In this document: piece after piece, positions 31,387 to 39,558 of the stretch
Position numbering within the stretch: the first letter of the stretch is position 1
Layout of the letters: every line of letters begins with the position of its first letter
Source: Aliidongia dinghuensis
GTDB lineage: Bacteria > Pseudomonadota > Alphaproteobacteria > ATCC43930 > CGMCC-115725
DNA length: 64,000 nucleotides
Direction: 5' to 3'
NCBI RefSeq assembly: GCF_014643535.1
Contig: NZ_BMJQ01000004.1
Coordinates: forward strand, 62,001 to 126,000
The notes under the pieces: model-generated
What the model was told of the DNA's origin: nothing
What the model saw: the letters and a program-made list of their open reading frames with translations, nothing else
Databases searched by the model: none
Made by a program: the position numbers and the translations under genes

Positions 31387-31483
31387 GCAATTTCCTGGAA
31401 GAGTTCATTTAAAACTATAAATTATTCTTATTTCCTCCGGGCCTTTAACTCCAGCGCATCGTCACCGGCCTGGAAGACCTCAC

Positions 31484-32770
31484 ATGGAAGACCTGTTCCG
31501 CCTGACCGCCACCGCGGCCCGGCTTTTGATCTCAGCCGGGCGGCTCGACCCGGCGGATCTTCTGGAAGCTTGCCTTGCCCGCATCGCCGCGCGCGAGCCT
31601 GCCGTCAGGGCATTCGCTTTCGTCGATCCCGCGCAGGTCCGGCGCGCGACGCCTCGGCCGGGCCCGCTCGCCAGCTTCCCGCTTGCCGGCATCCCGCTCG
31701 GCGTGAAGGACGTGTTCGATACGGCCGACATGCCGACGGAGCACGGCTCGCCCATCTGGCGCGGCTGGCGTCCCAAGGGTGATGCGGCCGCGGTCAGCCT
31801 GGCGCGCGCCGCGGGCGCCACGGTCATCGGCAAGACCGTGACGGCGGAATTCGCGATCCGCACCCCGGGGCCGACGGCGCATCCCCAGACATTGCAGCAC
31901 ACGCCCGGCGGATCGAGCAGCGGCTCGGCCGCGGGCGTCGCCGACGGCTTCTTCCCGCTGGCCTACGGCACGCAGGCCATGGGCAGCCTCATCAAGCCCG
32001 CCGCCTATTGCGGCATCGTCGGCTACAAGCCGAGCTTCGGCGCGATCAACCGCGCCGGCATGAAGATCGTCGCCGAGACGCTGGATACGGTCGGTGTGCT
32101 GGCACGCAGCGTCGCGGATTGCGCGCTGTTCGTCGGTGCCGTGACCGGGCTCGACCTGGGCGATCCGGATACCAGGCCCGAAAGGGCGCCGCGGATCGGT
32201 CTTTGCCGGTCGCCGGCCTGGAGCAAGGCGCTGCCGGAGACCCGAACCTTGCTGGCCAAGGTCGAGGCCGCCTTGGCCCGGGCCGGCGCCGCCGTCGTCG
32301 AGCGCGAGCTGCCGTCGGCGTTCGATTGCTTTCAGGAGGCATTTCCGCGCGTGCTCAATCGCGAGGCGGCTCACGGATTGCGCTGGGAACTGCTCCATGC
32401 GCCCGAGCAGATCAGCCCGCCGCTCTATGATCAGCTGCAAGCCGGGCTTGCGGTCGGTGCTGCGGACTATGTCGCTGCGGCGGAGACGCTGACCGAACTC
32501 CGTCGGGCCTTTCCGCTCGTCATGGAGGATCTCGACATCCTGGTGACGCCTGCGGCCACGGGCGAGGCGCCGGAGGGCTTGGCCTCGACCGGGGATTCCG
32601 CCTTCAACTCGCTCTGGACGGCCCTCTATGTGCCCTGCGTCAGCGTGCCGGCCGGCGTCGGTCCGACGGGGTTGCCGCTCGGCATCCAAATCGTGGCGCG
32701 CCGTGGTGCCGACCGCGCGGCGCTCGCCTGGGCGCAATGGGTCGCGGCCGCTCTGGAGGCCGGCCTATGA
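31484..32770 (+). CDS. Amidase-signature (AS) family hydrolase
   Basis: 428 residues. The Ser-cisSer-Lys triad is visible: Lys75 in GVKDVFDT, the glycine/serine-rich PGGSSSGSAAG near 141-150 and the nucleophile Ser168 in GTQAMGSLIKPAAYCGIVG (family consensus GGS-x-R-x-P, so M and K are unusual here). It hydrolyses an amide to acid and ammonia; substrate unknown. ATG 31484. The stop overlaps the glyoxalase start (ATGA). Confidence 0.92.
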   Translation: MEDLFRLTATAARLLISAGRLDPADLLEACLARIAAREPAVRAFAFVDPAQVRRATPRPGPLASFPLAGIPLGVKDVFDTADMPTEHGSPIWRGWRPKGDAAAVSLARAAGATVIGKTVTAEFAIRTPGPTAHPQTLQHTPGGSSSGSAAGVADGFFPLAYGTQAMGSLIKPAAYCGIVGYKPSFGAINRAGMKIVAETLDTVGVLARSVADCALFVGAVTGLDLGDPDTRPERAPRIGLCRSPAWSKALPETRTLLAKVEAALARAGAAVVERELPSAFDCFQEAFPRVLNREAAHGLRWELLHAPEQISPPLYDQLQAGLAVGAADYVAAAETLTELRRAFPLVMEDLDILVTPAATGEAPEGLASTGDSAFNSLWTALYVPCVSVPAGVGPTGLPLGIQIVARRGADRAALAWAQWVAAALEAGL

Positions 32771-33150
32771 ACCGGATCCTCTACACCATGATCCGGGTCG
32801 GCGATCTCGACCGAAGCGTCGCGTTCTACCGACGGCTCGGCCTGACCGAGCTCCGCCGCCGCGACGTGCCGGAAGGCCAATACACCCTCGCGTTCTTGGG
32901 CTTTGCCGAGGACGAGCACGCCGCCGGGATCGAGCTCACCTACAACTACGACGTCGAGCGCTATGAGCATGGCACCGCGTTCGGGCATCTGGTGTTCGGC
33001 GTTGCCGATCTCCATGGGCTCTGCGAACGCCTGCGTGCCGCCGGCGTCAAGATCCGGCGGGAGCCCGGGCCGGTGAAGTTCGGCACGACCCTGATCGCCT
33101 TCGTCGAGGACCCGGACGGCTACAGGGTCGAGTTGATCGAGCACGGATAG
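32767..33150 (+). CDS. gloA: Lactoylglutathione lyase (glyoxalase I)-like protein
   Basis: 127 residues closely following E. coli GlxI: TMIRVGDLDRSVAFYRRLG, IELTYNYDVERYEHGTAFGHLVFGV and AFVEDPDGYRVELIE. Three of four metal ligands are kept (Glu in IELTYN, His in FGHLV, Glu in RVELIE). The first, His5 in E. coli (LLHTM), is replaced by Tyr6 (ILYTM), so nickel-dependent activity is uncertain. It starts in an ATGA overlap with the amidase. Confidence 0.88.
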   Translation: MNRILYTMIRVGDLDRSVAFYRRLGLTELRRRDVPEGQYTLAFLGFAEDEHAAGIELTYNYDVERYEHGTAFGHLVFGVADLHGLCERLRAAGVKIRREPGPVKFGTTLIAFVEDPDGYRVELIEHG

Positions 33151-33161
33151 CCGATTGAGCG

Positions 33162-34394
33162 TTACTCGACGGCCGGATCCGACCGTGGGTCCAGTTCCGG
33201 CAGGCCGGCCGGCGCGGCAGGGGCCGGCACGAAGTTGCTTTGCTGGGCGATCGGCACGGCGGCGCGCAGCCGCATGCGGGCAGCGGTGAACAGACCGACA
33301 CTGCCGAGGGCTGCGACCAGATAGACGAACAGGCCCGACGGGCCGAGCCAGGTCATGACGGTGGCGGCCACGGTCGGCCCGATGCTGGCGCCGAGCGACC
33401 AGGCAAACAGCAGGCCGCCGCTCGCCGCCACGAACTGGTCGGGCGCGATATAGTCGTTCGTCTGCCCGGCGCCCAATCCGTAGAGCGGTGCCGTCATGCC
33501 GGCATAGAGGGTGCCGAACCCGATCAGAACGGCCAGCGGCGCCTGGCCAGACAGTCCCAGCACCAGCGCGAAGGCGAGGGCGAGGAACAGGACGGCGAGC
33601 GTCACCGGGCGGCGCCCCAGCCGGTCCGAGATCATGCCGATCGGATATTGCACCAAGAGGCCGGCCACCATCGCGGCCGAAACGAAGACGGATACGCCGC
33701 CGGCCATGAAGCCCAGACGTTCGAGATAGACCGGCGCCAGCGCGTAGAAGGCGCTGTTGGCCAAGCCCGAAGTCACGCAAACCACGACGCCCAGCGGCGA
33801 GACGCGCAGCAGATGGGCGAGGCTGAAGCGGATGCGCGGCCCGATCTGCGGATTGGCCTGTTGGGTGAGCGCCATCGGCAGGAGCGCCGTCGAGAAGGCG
33901 ATCGCCGCCCAGACGAAGAGCCAGCCGGAGCCGTCGACGAAGTTGAGGGCGAGCGGGCCGATGGCACTGCCGCCCCAGGATGCCACGAGATAGGCACCGA
34001 ACACGCGCCCGCGCGTGGTCTTGTCCGCGCGGTCGTTGAGCCAGCTTTCCGCCACCAGGAACAGGCCCGACATGACGAAGCCGATAAGCGCACGCAGCAA
34101 GGCCCAGACCCAGGGGTTGCTGGTGAGCGCCATCAGCAGGGCGGCATCGGCCGCGAGTGCTGCGAACACGGCGAAGGCGCGAATGTGCCCGACGCGCGTC
34201 ACGATGCGGTCGGCGCTGAGCGCGCCCAGCAGGAACCCCACGAAATAGGCGGAGGCCACGACCCCGATGACGCCGGTCGGCGTCGCCTGGCGCAGCAGCA
34301 TGAGCGGGATCAGCGGCGTCATGATGCCAAGCGCGATCTGTGCGCTGACCACGCCCAGGAGGACGGGCGCGATGGGGGCGAAGCGGACGTTCAT
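33162..34394 (-). CDS. MFS transporter (YcaD/CmlA-like)
   Basis: About 410 residues with 12 membrane helices. Signature parts are APVLLGVVSAQIALGIMTPLIPLML, LGALSADRIVTRVGHIRAF (A-motif-like) and AESWLNDRADKTTRGRVFGAY, which recalls the YcaD/sugar-phosphate branch. It ends in a proline/alanine tail. I choose ATG 34394 (MNVRFAPIAP) rather than 34415, since the extra residues come from a palindromic operator-like element that spans the start. Confidence 0.88.
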   Translation of the reverse strand: MNVRFAPIAPVLLGVVSAQIALGIMTPLIPLMLLRQATPTGVIGVVASAYFVGFLLGALSADRIVTRVGHIRAFAVFAALAADAALLMALTSNPWVWALLRALIGFVMSGLFLVAESWLNDRADKTTRGRVFGAYLVASWGGSAIGPLALNFVDGSGWLFVWAAIAFSTALLPMALTQQANPQIGPRIRFSLAHLLRVSPLGVVVCVTSGLANSAFYALAPVYLERLGFMAGGVSVFVSAAMVAGLLVQYPIGMISDRLGRRPVTLAVLFLALAFALVLGLSGQAPLAVLIGFGTLYAGMTAPLYGLGAGQTNDYIAPDQFVAASGGLLFAWSLGASIGPTVAATVMTWLGPSGLFVYLVAALGSVGLFTAARMRLRAAVPIAQQSNFVPAPAAPAGLPELDPRSDPAVE

Positions 34395-34430
34395 GATCCT
34401 CGGATCATCGGGCATGATCCTTGGATCATG
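34393..34430. promoter_or_regulatory. Paired 16-bp palindromes (candidate operator)
   Basis: ATGATCCTCGGATCAT (34393-34408) and ATGATCCTTGGATCAT (34414-34429) are spaced 21 bp centre to centre, two helical turns. The first overlaps the start codon of the MFS gene; the aldo-keto reductase starts 140 bases to the right. No adjacent regulator is an obvious partner. Confidence 0.55.
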
Positions 34431-34567
34431 CCTGCAGACGGGCCGGCGGGCGCATCGGTTTTTTCGATACGCCGATCGCTTTTTGGTCTTTGCCAGTGCC
34501 GCGCCCGACGAAGGATCATCCCGGCAACGAAAGTGCCGCCACAGGCACCGCGGGGAGGATCAACGCG

Positions 34568-35560
34568 ATGGAGTATGTGCGGTTCGGGCAGACCGGGCTC
34601 AAAGTCTCGCAATTCTGTCTCGGCACCATGTCGATCGGCACCTCGAAATGGAAGGGCTGGGTGCTCGACGAGGACCGGTCGATCCCGATCCTGCGCCAGG
34701 CGCTCGATCTCGGCATCAATTTCTTCGACATGGCCGACTGGTATTCGACCGGCGTCAACGAAGAGGTCGTCGGGCGCAACCTGCTCGGCATGGTGCCGCG
34801 CGACGATCTGGTGCTGGCCACCAAGGTGTTCTACCCGATGAGCGAGGCGCCCAATGACGGCGGCCTGTCACGCAAGCACATCCTGTCCTCGATCGACCGG
34901 TCGCTGAAGCGCATCGGCACCGACCATGTCGATCTCTACATCATCCATGCCTTCGATCCGGCGACACCGATCGAGGAGACCATGGAGGCGCTCGACACGG
35001 TCGTGCGCAGCGGCAAGGCCCGCTATCTCGGCGCCTCGACCATGTATGCCTGGCAGTTCGCGCTCATGAACGCGGCGGCCCGCCGGAACGGCTGGCACGG
35101 CTTCGTCAACATGCAATGCCAGTACAGCCTGCTCTACCGCGAGGAGGAGCGGGAGATGATGCCCTATTGCCAGCATCAGGGCCTCGCCGTCTCGACCTTC
35201 AGTCCGCTCGCCCGCGGCTTCCTCTCCGGCGTGCAGCAGAGTGCCCGGACCACGCACGATATCTATCTCAACTGGTTCGGCGACGAGATCGATGTCGAAA
35301 TTGCGCGGCGCGTACGGGCGCTCGCCGAGCAGCGCGGCGTGACGCCGGCCCATATCGCGATGGCCTGGGTCGCCGGCAGCCCGAACGTGACCGTTCCGCT
35401 CATCGGCGCGGACAGCCCGGAACAGGTGCGCGTCGCCATCGAGGCGGGCGCGCTCGATCTCAGCGAAGCGGAGCGGGCCGAGCTCGAGGAGCCCTATCGG
35501 CCGCGCGACATGATCAATGACTACAACCTGGTGCGGCGGCCGCGCGCGCTCGCGCGCTGA
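34568..35560 (+). CDS. Aldo/keto reductase
   Basis: 330 residues of the AKR superfamily, an NADPH-dependent carbonyl reductase. The catalytic tetrad is visible: Asp and Tyr in DMADWYSTG, Lys in VLATKVF and His in LYIIHAFD. Length and the VTVPLIGADSPEQV cofactor segment are typical of the AKR11/YajO-like group. ATG 34568 follows GGGGAGGATCAACGCG. Confidence 0.93.
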   Translation: MEYVRFGQTGLKVSQFCLGTMSIGTSKWKGWVLDEDRSIPILRQALDLGINFFDMADWYSTGVNEEVVGRNLLGMVPRDDLVLATKVFYPMSEAPNDGGLSRKHILSSIDRSLKRIGTDHVDLYIIHAFDPATPIEETMEALDTVVRSGKARYLGASTMYAWQFALMNAAARRNGWHGFVNMQCQYSLLYREEEREMMPYCQHQGLAVSTFSPLARGFLSGVQQSARTTHDIYLNWFGDEIDVEIARRVRALAEQRGVTPAHIAMAWVAGSPNVTVPLIGADSPEQVRVAIEAGALDLSEAERAELEEPYRPRDMINDYNLVRRPRALAR

Positions 35561-35595
35561 GCTGGTCCGTCAAGTCCAGGGCGAGGAGGAACCCC

Positions 35596-36102
35596 ATGCT
35601 GAAGATCGGCGAAGGCTTCGTCGGCGGCGGCCCGAATGCCGCCCATATCAACCTGTATCTCGGACCCAAGGACGGCCCGATCGCCGGCGCCTTCGTGGCC
35701 GCGGCGGCCAGTCCGGGGCCGGGCCATATCCCGTTCCAGGCGGTGATCAAGCCGAACGTGCCGGCGAAGCCCGTCACGCTCTTCGTCGCCAAGTCGGTGC
35801 TGAAGAATGCCCAGCACGAGACCATGACCTGGGGCCCGGCGCAGGCCGGTGTTTCCGCGGGCATCACCAAGGCGCTGCTCGACGGCGTACTGCCGGCCGA
35901 GGCCGAAGACGGCTGGCTCGCGGTCGCCGCGGTCTGGGTCGACCCCTCGGCCAATGACGCCGACACGGTCTATGCCAACAACAAGGAGGCGGCCTACGAG
36001 GCGGCGAAGCGCGCCATGACGAGCGGCTGGCCGAGCCGTGCCGCGCTCGCCGATGCGCTCGGTTCCGTCGCCAACCCGTTCTACACGCCGAAGCAGCCGT
36101 GA
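35596..36102 (+). CDS. Formaldehyde-activating enzyme (Fae) homologue
   Basis: 168 residues collinear with Fae: GEGFVGGGPNAAHINLYLGP at the start with the catalytic His at exactly position 17, then IKPNVPAKPVTLFVAKSVLK and GPAQAGVSAGITKALLDGVLP. Fae condenses formaldehyde with tetrahydromethanopterin. No methanopterin biosynthesis or other C1-transfer gene is seen in the window, so this may be one of the Fae homologues with another aldehyde substrate. ATG 35596 follows GAGGAGGAACCCC. The stop overlaps the GTG start of the alcohol dehydrogenase. Confidence 0.88.
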   Translation: MLKIGEGFVGGGPNAAHINLYLGPKDGPIAGAFVAAAASPGPGHIPFQAVIKPNVPAKPVTLFVAKSVLKNAQHETMTWGPAQAGVSAGITKALLDGVLPAEAEDGWLAVAAVWVDPSANDADTVYANNKEAAYEAAKRAMTSGWPSRAALADALGSVANPFYTPKQP

Positions 36103-37253
36103 GCGGCTTCACCCTCGACCGCGTGCCGCGTCTCGTCCAGGAGGCGGGCGCGCTCGACCGGATCGGCGAGACAGCGAGCCGGCTCGGGCAAGGCGCGCCG
36201 GTCTTGCTCGTCGCCGATCCCGGGTTGGCCGCCGCCGGCATTATCGATCGCGCCCAGGGTGCCCTGCGTGGCTCCGGCCTCGGCGTCGTGACCTTCAGCG
36301 CATTCAAGAGCGACCCCAGTTGCGCCCAGATCGATGCCGGCGCAGAGCTCGCCCGAAACGAACGGGCCGGCGTCGTCGTGGCGCTTGGTGGCGGCTCGGC
36401 GCTCGACGTCGGCAAGGCGGTGGCAGCGCTAGCGCCTGAGGCGGCGCCGGCGAGCCATTACCAGCTCTGCCAGCATCCGCTGCCGGCCCGGCCCCTGCCC
36501 AAGATCTGCGTGCCGACGACGTCCGGCACCGGGTCGGAGACGACGCGCACCGTCGTCGCCTCGACCGACGAGGGGGCCAAGATCTGGCTGTGGGGCGACG
36601 AGCTGAAGGCCGATGAAGTGGTGCTCGACCCGACCTTGACCGTCGGCCTGCCGCCGCATCTCACGGCGGCGACAGGCATCGATGCACTGGTCCATGCCGC
36701 GGAGGCCTCGACCAACGCCAATGCCTTCACGGCCAACGACCTCTATTGCCATGCCGCCATCCGGCTCGTCGCCCGGCAGCTGCCCGAAGCCATGGCGCGG
36801 CCGGACGACCTCGCGGCGCGCGCCGGCCTGCAGCTCGCCGCCGCCTTCGCCGGCATCGGCATCGACAATGCCGGCACGGCGATCGCCCACAATATCGGCC
36901 ATGCGCTGGCGTCGCTCCGGCCGGTCCATCACGGCCGCGCCGTCGGGCTCGCCATGCTCGCGACCCTGCCCTGGAACACCGAGGAGGATCCGGAGGGCCG
37001 GTTCGCGGCGGTGGCGGACGCGATGGGCGCCGGCCGCGACGCGCGGGCGCTGCCTGGCGCCTTCGAGCGGCTGCTGCGCGAGGTCGGCATCAAGGTGTCG
37101 CTCGCCGGCGAGGGCCATGACGACGTGACGCCCGAGCGGCTCGCGGCCCAGATGGCGGCGCCCGAGAACATGCCGATGCGCCGCTCGAACCGCCGCCCGG
37201 TCACCGACGAGGATGCGGCCCGCTTCGCCCGCATCCTGCTCACCCAGCACTGA
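36099..37253 (+). CDS. Iron-containing alcohol dehydrogenase
   Basis: 384 residues of the Fe-ADH (group III) family. The NAD site is VVALGGGSALDVGKAV near residue 90, and PTTSGTGSETT follows. Metal ligands lie in TGIDALVHAAEA, AHNIGHALA and VHHGRAVGLAM. It starts with GTG 36099 overlapping the Fae-homologue stop (GTGA). It would interconvert an alcohol and aldehyde, fitting an aldehyde-handling role with the Fae homologue and the aldehyde dehydrogenase remnant after it. Confidence 0.92.
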   Translation: MSGFTLDRVPRLVQEAGALDRIGETASRLGQGAPVLLVADPGLAAAGIIDRAQGALRGSGLGVVTFSAFKSDPSCAQIDAGAELARNERAGVVVALGGGSALDVGKAVAALAPEAAPASHYQLCQHPLPARPLPKICVPTTSGTGSETTRTVVASTDEGAKIWLWGDELKADEVVLDPTLTVGLPPHLTAATGIDALVHAAEASTNANAFTANDLYCHAAIRLVARQLPEAMARPDDLAARAGLQLAAAFAGIGIDNAGTAIAHNIGHALASLRPVHHGRAVGLAMLATLPWNTEEDPEGRFAAVADAMGAGRDARALPGAFERLLREVGIKVSLAGEGHDDVTPERLAAQMAAPENMPMRRSNRRPVTDEDAARFARILLTQH

Positions 37254-37263
37254 GGATTCCGTC

Positions 37264-37386
37264 ATGGCCCAGAGCCGCGCCTTCATCGATGGCCGCTACG
37301 TGGCGCCTTCGGCCGACGGCTTCGCGAAGGCGACGCCGATCGACAAATACACCGACCTCAAGACCATCTGGACGGCTTTCAAATGA
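37264..37386 (+). pseudogene. Aldehyde dehydrogenase remnant: N- and C-terminus joined by internal deletion
   Basis: The 40-codon frame starts RAFIDGRYVAPSADG, which matches the extreme N-terminus of aldehyde dehydrogenases (FIDGxW/YVxP). It ends IDKYTDLKTIWTAF, which matches the extreme C-terminus (EYTDxKTVWI). All of the Rossmann and catalytic domains, roughly 450 residues, are missing, yet the frame is kept. ATG 37264 follows GGATTCCGTC. Its TGA overlaps the ATG of the next gene (AAATGA), so it still couples translation. Confidence 0.8.
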
Positions 37387-38510
37387 CCGGCGTCAAGCAG
37401 GTGAAGATCTCCGGCATCGAGATCAGCCAGCATCGGCTGGAATTCGCACCGCCCTTCCATGCGAGCTGGGACTCGAAGCCGCGCCATCACTGGGACGCGA
37501 CGATCGTGCGCGTCCATACCGATGCCGGCCTGACCGGCATCGGCTCGGGCGACCTGATGCTGGGCTTCGCCGGCCATGAAGAGCTGTTCGTGGGCGAGGA
37601 TGCGCTCGCGATCGAGCGGCATTACCGGGTCTTGAGCCACATCAACTTCCATTACGGCCGTTGCTGGCCGCTCGACCTGGCGCTCTGGGACCTCGCCGGC
37701 AAGATCACCGGCCAACCGGTCTGGAAGCTCCTGGGTGGCCTTGCCGACAAGGTCAGGGCCTATGCCTCGTCGGGCACCTTGCGCGGCCCAGCCGAGATGG
37801 CCGAGGTGGCCGAGCGCTACCTGGCCCAGGGCTTCCGCGCCATGAAGATCCGCTTCCAGCGCGGCGACTGGCGCGACGACATCCGGGCGCTCGAAGCGGT
37901 GCGGGCGCGGGTCGGCGACCGGCTCGAGCTGATGGTCGACTGCAATCAGGGCTGGCGCCTGCCGCACGACACCTACGCACCCTGGACGCTCAAGGATGCG
38001 GTCGCGGTCGGCCGCGAGCTCGAACAGCTCGGCGTCTACTGGATGGAGGAGCCGCTGCATCGGGCCGACCGCGCCGGCATGCGGCGGTTGCGCGAGATGG
38101 TCGATGTGCGCATCGCCGGCGGCGAGATGACGCGCGAGCTGACCGAGTTCCGCGACCTCATCGTCGAGGGCTGCCTCGATGTGGTGCAGCCGGATGCGGC
38201 GCTCGTCGGCGGTATTACCGGCCTGCGCCGGGTCGCCCTGATGGCGCAGGAACATAATCTGGTCTTCACGCCACATACCTGGACGAACGGCATGGGCGTC
38301 ATGGCGAATGCGCAGCTCGTGGCCGGCGTCGCCGATGCGCCCTATCTCGAATATCCCTACGACCCGCCGGAATGGGATCTCGACCGGCGCGACTATATGA
38401 TGGCGAAGCCGCTCAGCCTCGATGCCGAGGGCGCCATTCCCATGCCCGATGCGCCGGGCTTGGGCTACGCTCTCGACGAGGATCGGCTCGCGCGGACGCG
38501 CGTCGGCTGA
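37383..38510 (+). CDS. Mandelate racemase/muconate lactonizing enzyme family (enolase superfamily)
   Basis: 375 residues of the MR subgroup. The Lys-x-Arg base is in FRAMKIRFQRGDW; metal ligands are Asp in LELMVDCNQGW, Glu in YWMEEPLH and Glu in IAGGEMTRE. The His-Asp dyad region is VVQPDAALVGGITG with FTPHTWTNG. Such enzymes abstract an alpha proton from a carboxylate, most often as acid-sugar dehydratases; substrate not predictable. ATG 37383 overlaps the remnant's stop. Confidence 0.92.
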   Translation: MTGVKQVKISGIEISQHRLEFAPPFHASWDSKPRHHWDATIVRVHTDAGLTGIGSGDLMLGFAGHEELFVGEDALAIERHYRVLSHINFHYGRCWPLDLALWDLAGKITGQPVWKLLGGLADKVRAYASSGTLRGPAEMAEVAERYLAQGFRAMKIRFQRGDWRDDIRALEAVRARVGDRLELMVDCNQGWRLPHDTYAPWTLKDAVAVGRELEQLGVYWMEEPLHRADRAGMRRLREMVDVRIAGGEMTRELTEFRDLIVEGCLDVVQPDAALVGGITGLRRVALMAQEHNLVFTPHTWTNGMGVMANAQLVAGVADAPYLEYPYDPPEWDLDRRDYMMAKPLSLDAEGAIPMPDAPGLGYALDEDRLARTRVG

Positions 38511-38534
38511 GGGCGGCATGACGGGGAGCAGGCG

Positions 38535-39524
38535 ATGATGGACCGGCGATGGCTTCCGCTGAATGCGCTCCGAGCGTTCGAGGCGGTCGGCCGCCATCTG
38601 AGCTTCACGGCGGCGGCGAACGCGCTCTCCGTCTCGCAGAGCGCCATCAGCCGCCACGTCATCAGCCTCGAGGCGCTGCTGGGCGTGCAGCTGTTCGAGC
38701 GCCGCCCCCAGGGGCTCGCGCTCACCGAGGCGGGGGCAAGCCTGCTGCCGGTCGTCCATAAATCCTTCGATCGGCTGGTGCAGGCCTTGAACGACATCGT
38801 CAGCGACGGCGGCGGCAAGGTGCGCACGCTGCGCGTCCAGATGCCGCCGACCTTCGCCCATCAGCTGGCGGTGCCGATCCTGCGCGACTTCCGGCAGGCC
38901 TGCCCCGACATCATCGTCGATATCGAGAGCCCGCACGGCGTCAGCGCGTCCGCGCGCGATGCCGACCTGTCGCTGGTCTATGCCAAGCCGCAGGTCAACG
39001 ACTATGTCGCCGACCTGCTCTGGATGGTGCGGCTGACCCCGCTCTGCCATCCCGACCTGGCGCACCGCTTCAAAGGCGCCGAACTCGCGCAGTTCCTGAC
39101 CGAGAACGAGCTCCTGCATGTGAAGCTCGAGAACGAGCCGCGCTACGTGCTGTGGGACATGTTCGTGCGCCAGTCCGGTGTCGGGTCATCCGGCGTCGGG
39201 TCGATCGATGTCGAGCGCGGCCTGGTGTTCGACACGGCGATCCTGGCCGCGCAATACGCGCTGAGCGGCGAGGGTGTCGCCCTGCTCGACGCCCACATGT
39301 TTGCGGCCGAGATCGCCGCGGGCCGACTGGTCGCCCCCTATGAAAGGTCGCTCGAGGACGGCTACGGCTATTACCTGCAGATCCATCCGGAAGACCTGGG
39401 CGATCCCGCGATTGCGCTCTTCCGTTCCTGGATGATTCAGAGATTCGCCGGCGCTAAGCCGGCACCAGCGGCGGCCGGCAAGGCCGCGACCCGGCCACGG
39501 CTGCGCAGCGTCGAGCCTGGCTGA
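38535..39524 (+). CDS. LysR-family regulator, GcvA type
   Basis: 329 residues beginning WLPLNALRAFEAVGRHLSFTAAANALSVSQSAISRHVISLEALLG, the GcvA/AmpR-style N-terminus, with an effector domain ending VALFRSWMIQRFAG. A short duplicated SGVGS peptide occurs near residue 216. It lies 24 bases after the enolase-superfamily gene on the same strand and before the oligopeptide transporter; it may regulate either or both. Confidence 0.92.
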   Translation: MMDRRWLPLNALRAFEAVGRHLSFTAAANALSVSQSAISRHVISLEALLGVQLFERRPQGLALTEAGASLLPVVHKSFDRLVQALNDIVSDGGGKVRTLRVQMPPTFAHQLAVPILRDFRQACPDIIVDIESPHGVSASARDADLSLVYAKPQVNDYVADLLWMVRLTPLCHPDLAHRFKGAELAQFLTENELLHVKLENEPRYVLWDMFVRQSGVGSSGVGSIDVERGLVFDTAILAAQYALSGEGVALLDAHMFAAEIAAGRLVAPYERSLEDGYGYYLQIHPEDLGDPAIALFRSWMIQRFAGAKPAPAAAGKAATRPRLRSVEPG

Positions 39525-39558
39525 GGATAATCAAAAATGACCATGGGAGGACGCCACC

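Noticed and set aside
37296..39119. A 607-codon minus-strand frame
   Set aside because: Shadow of the enolase-superfamily and LysR genes; its composition is His/Arg/Leu-rich without motifs.
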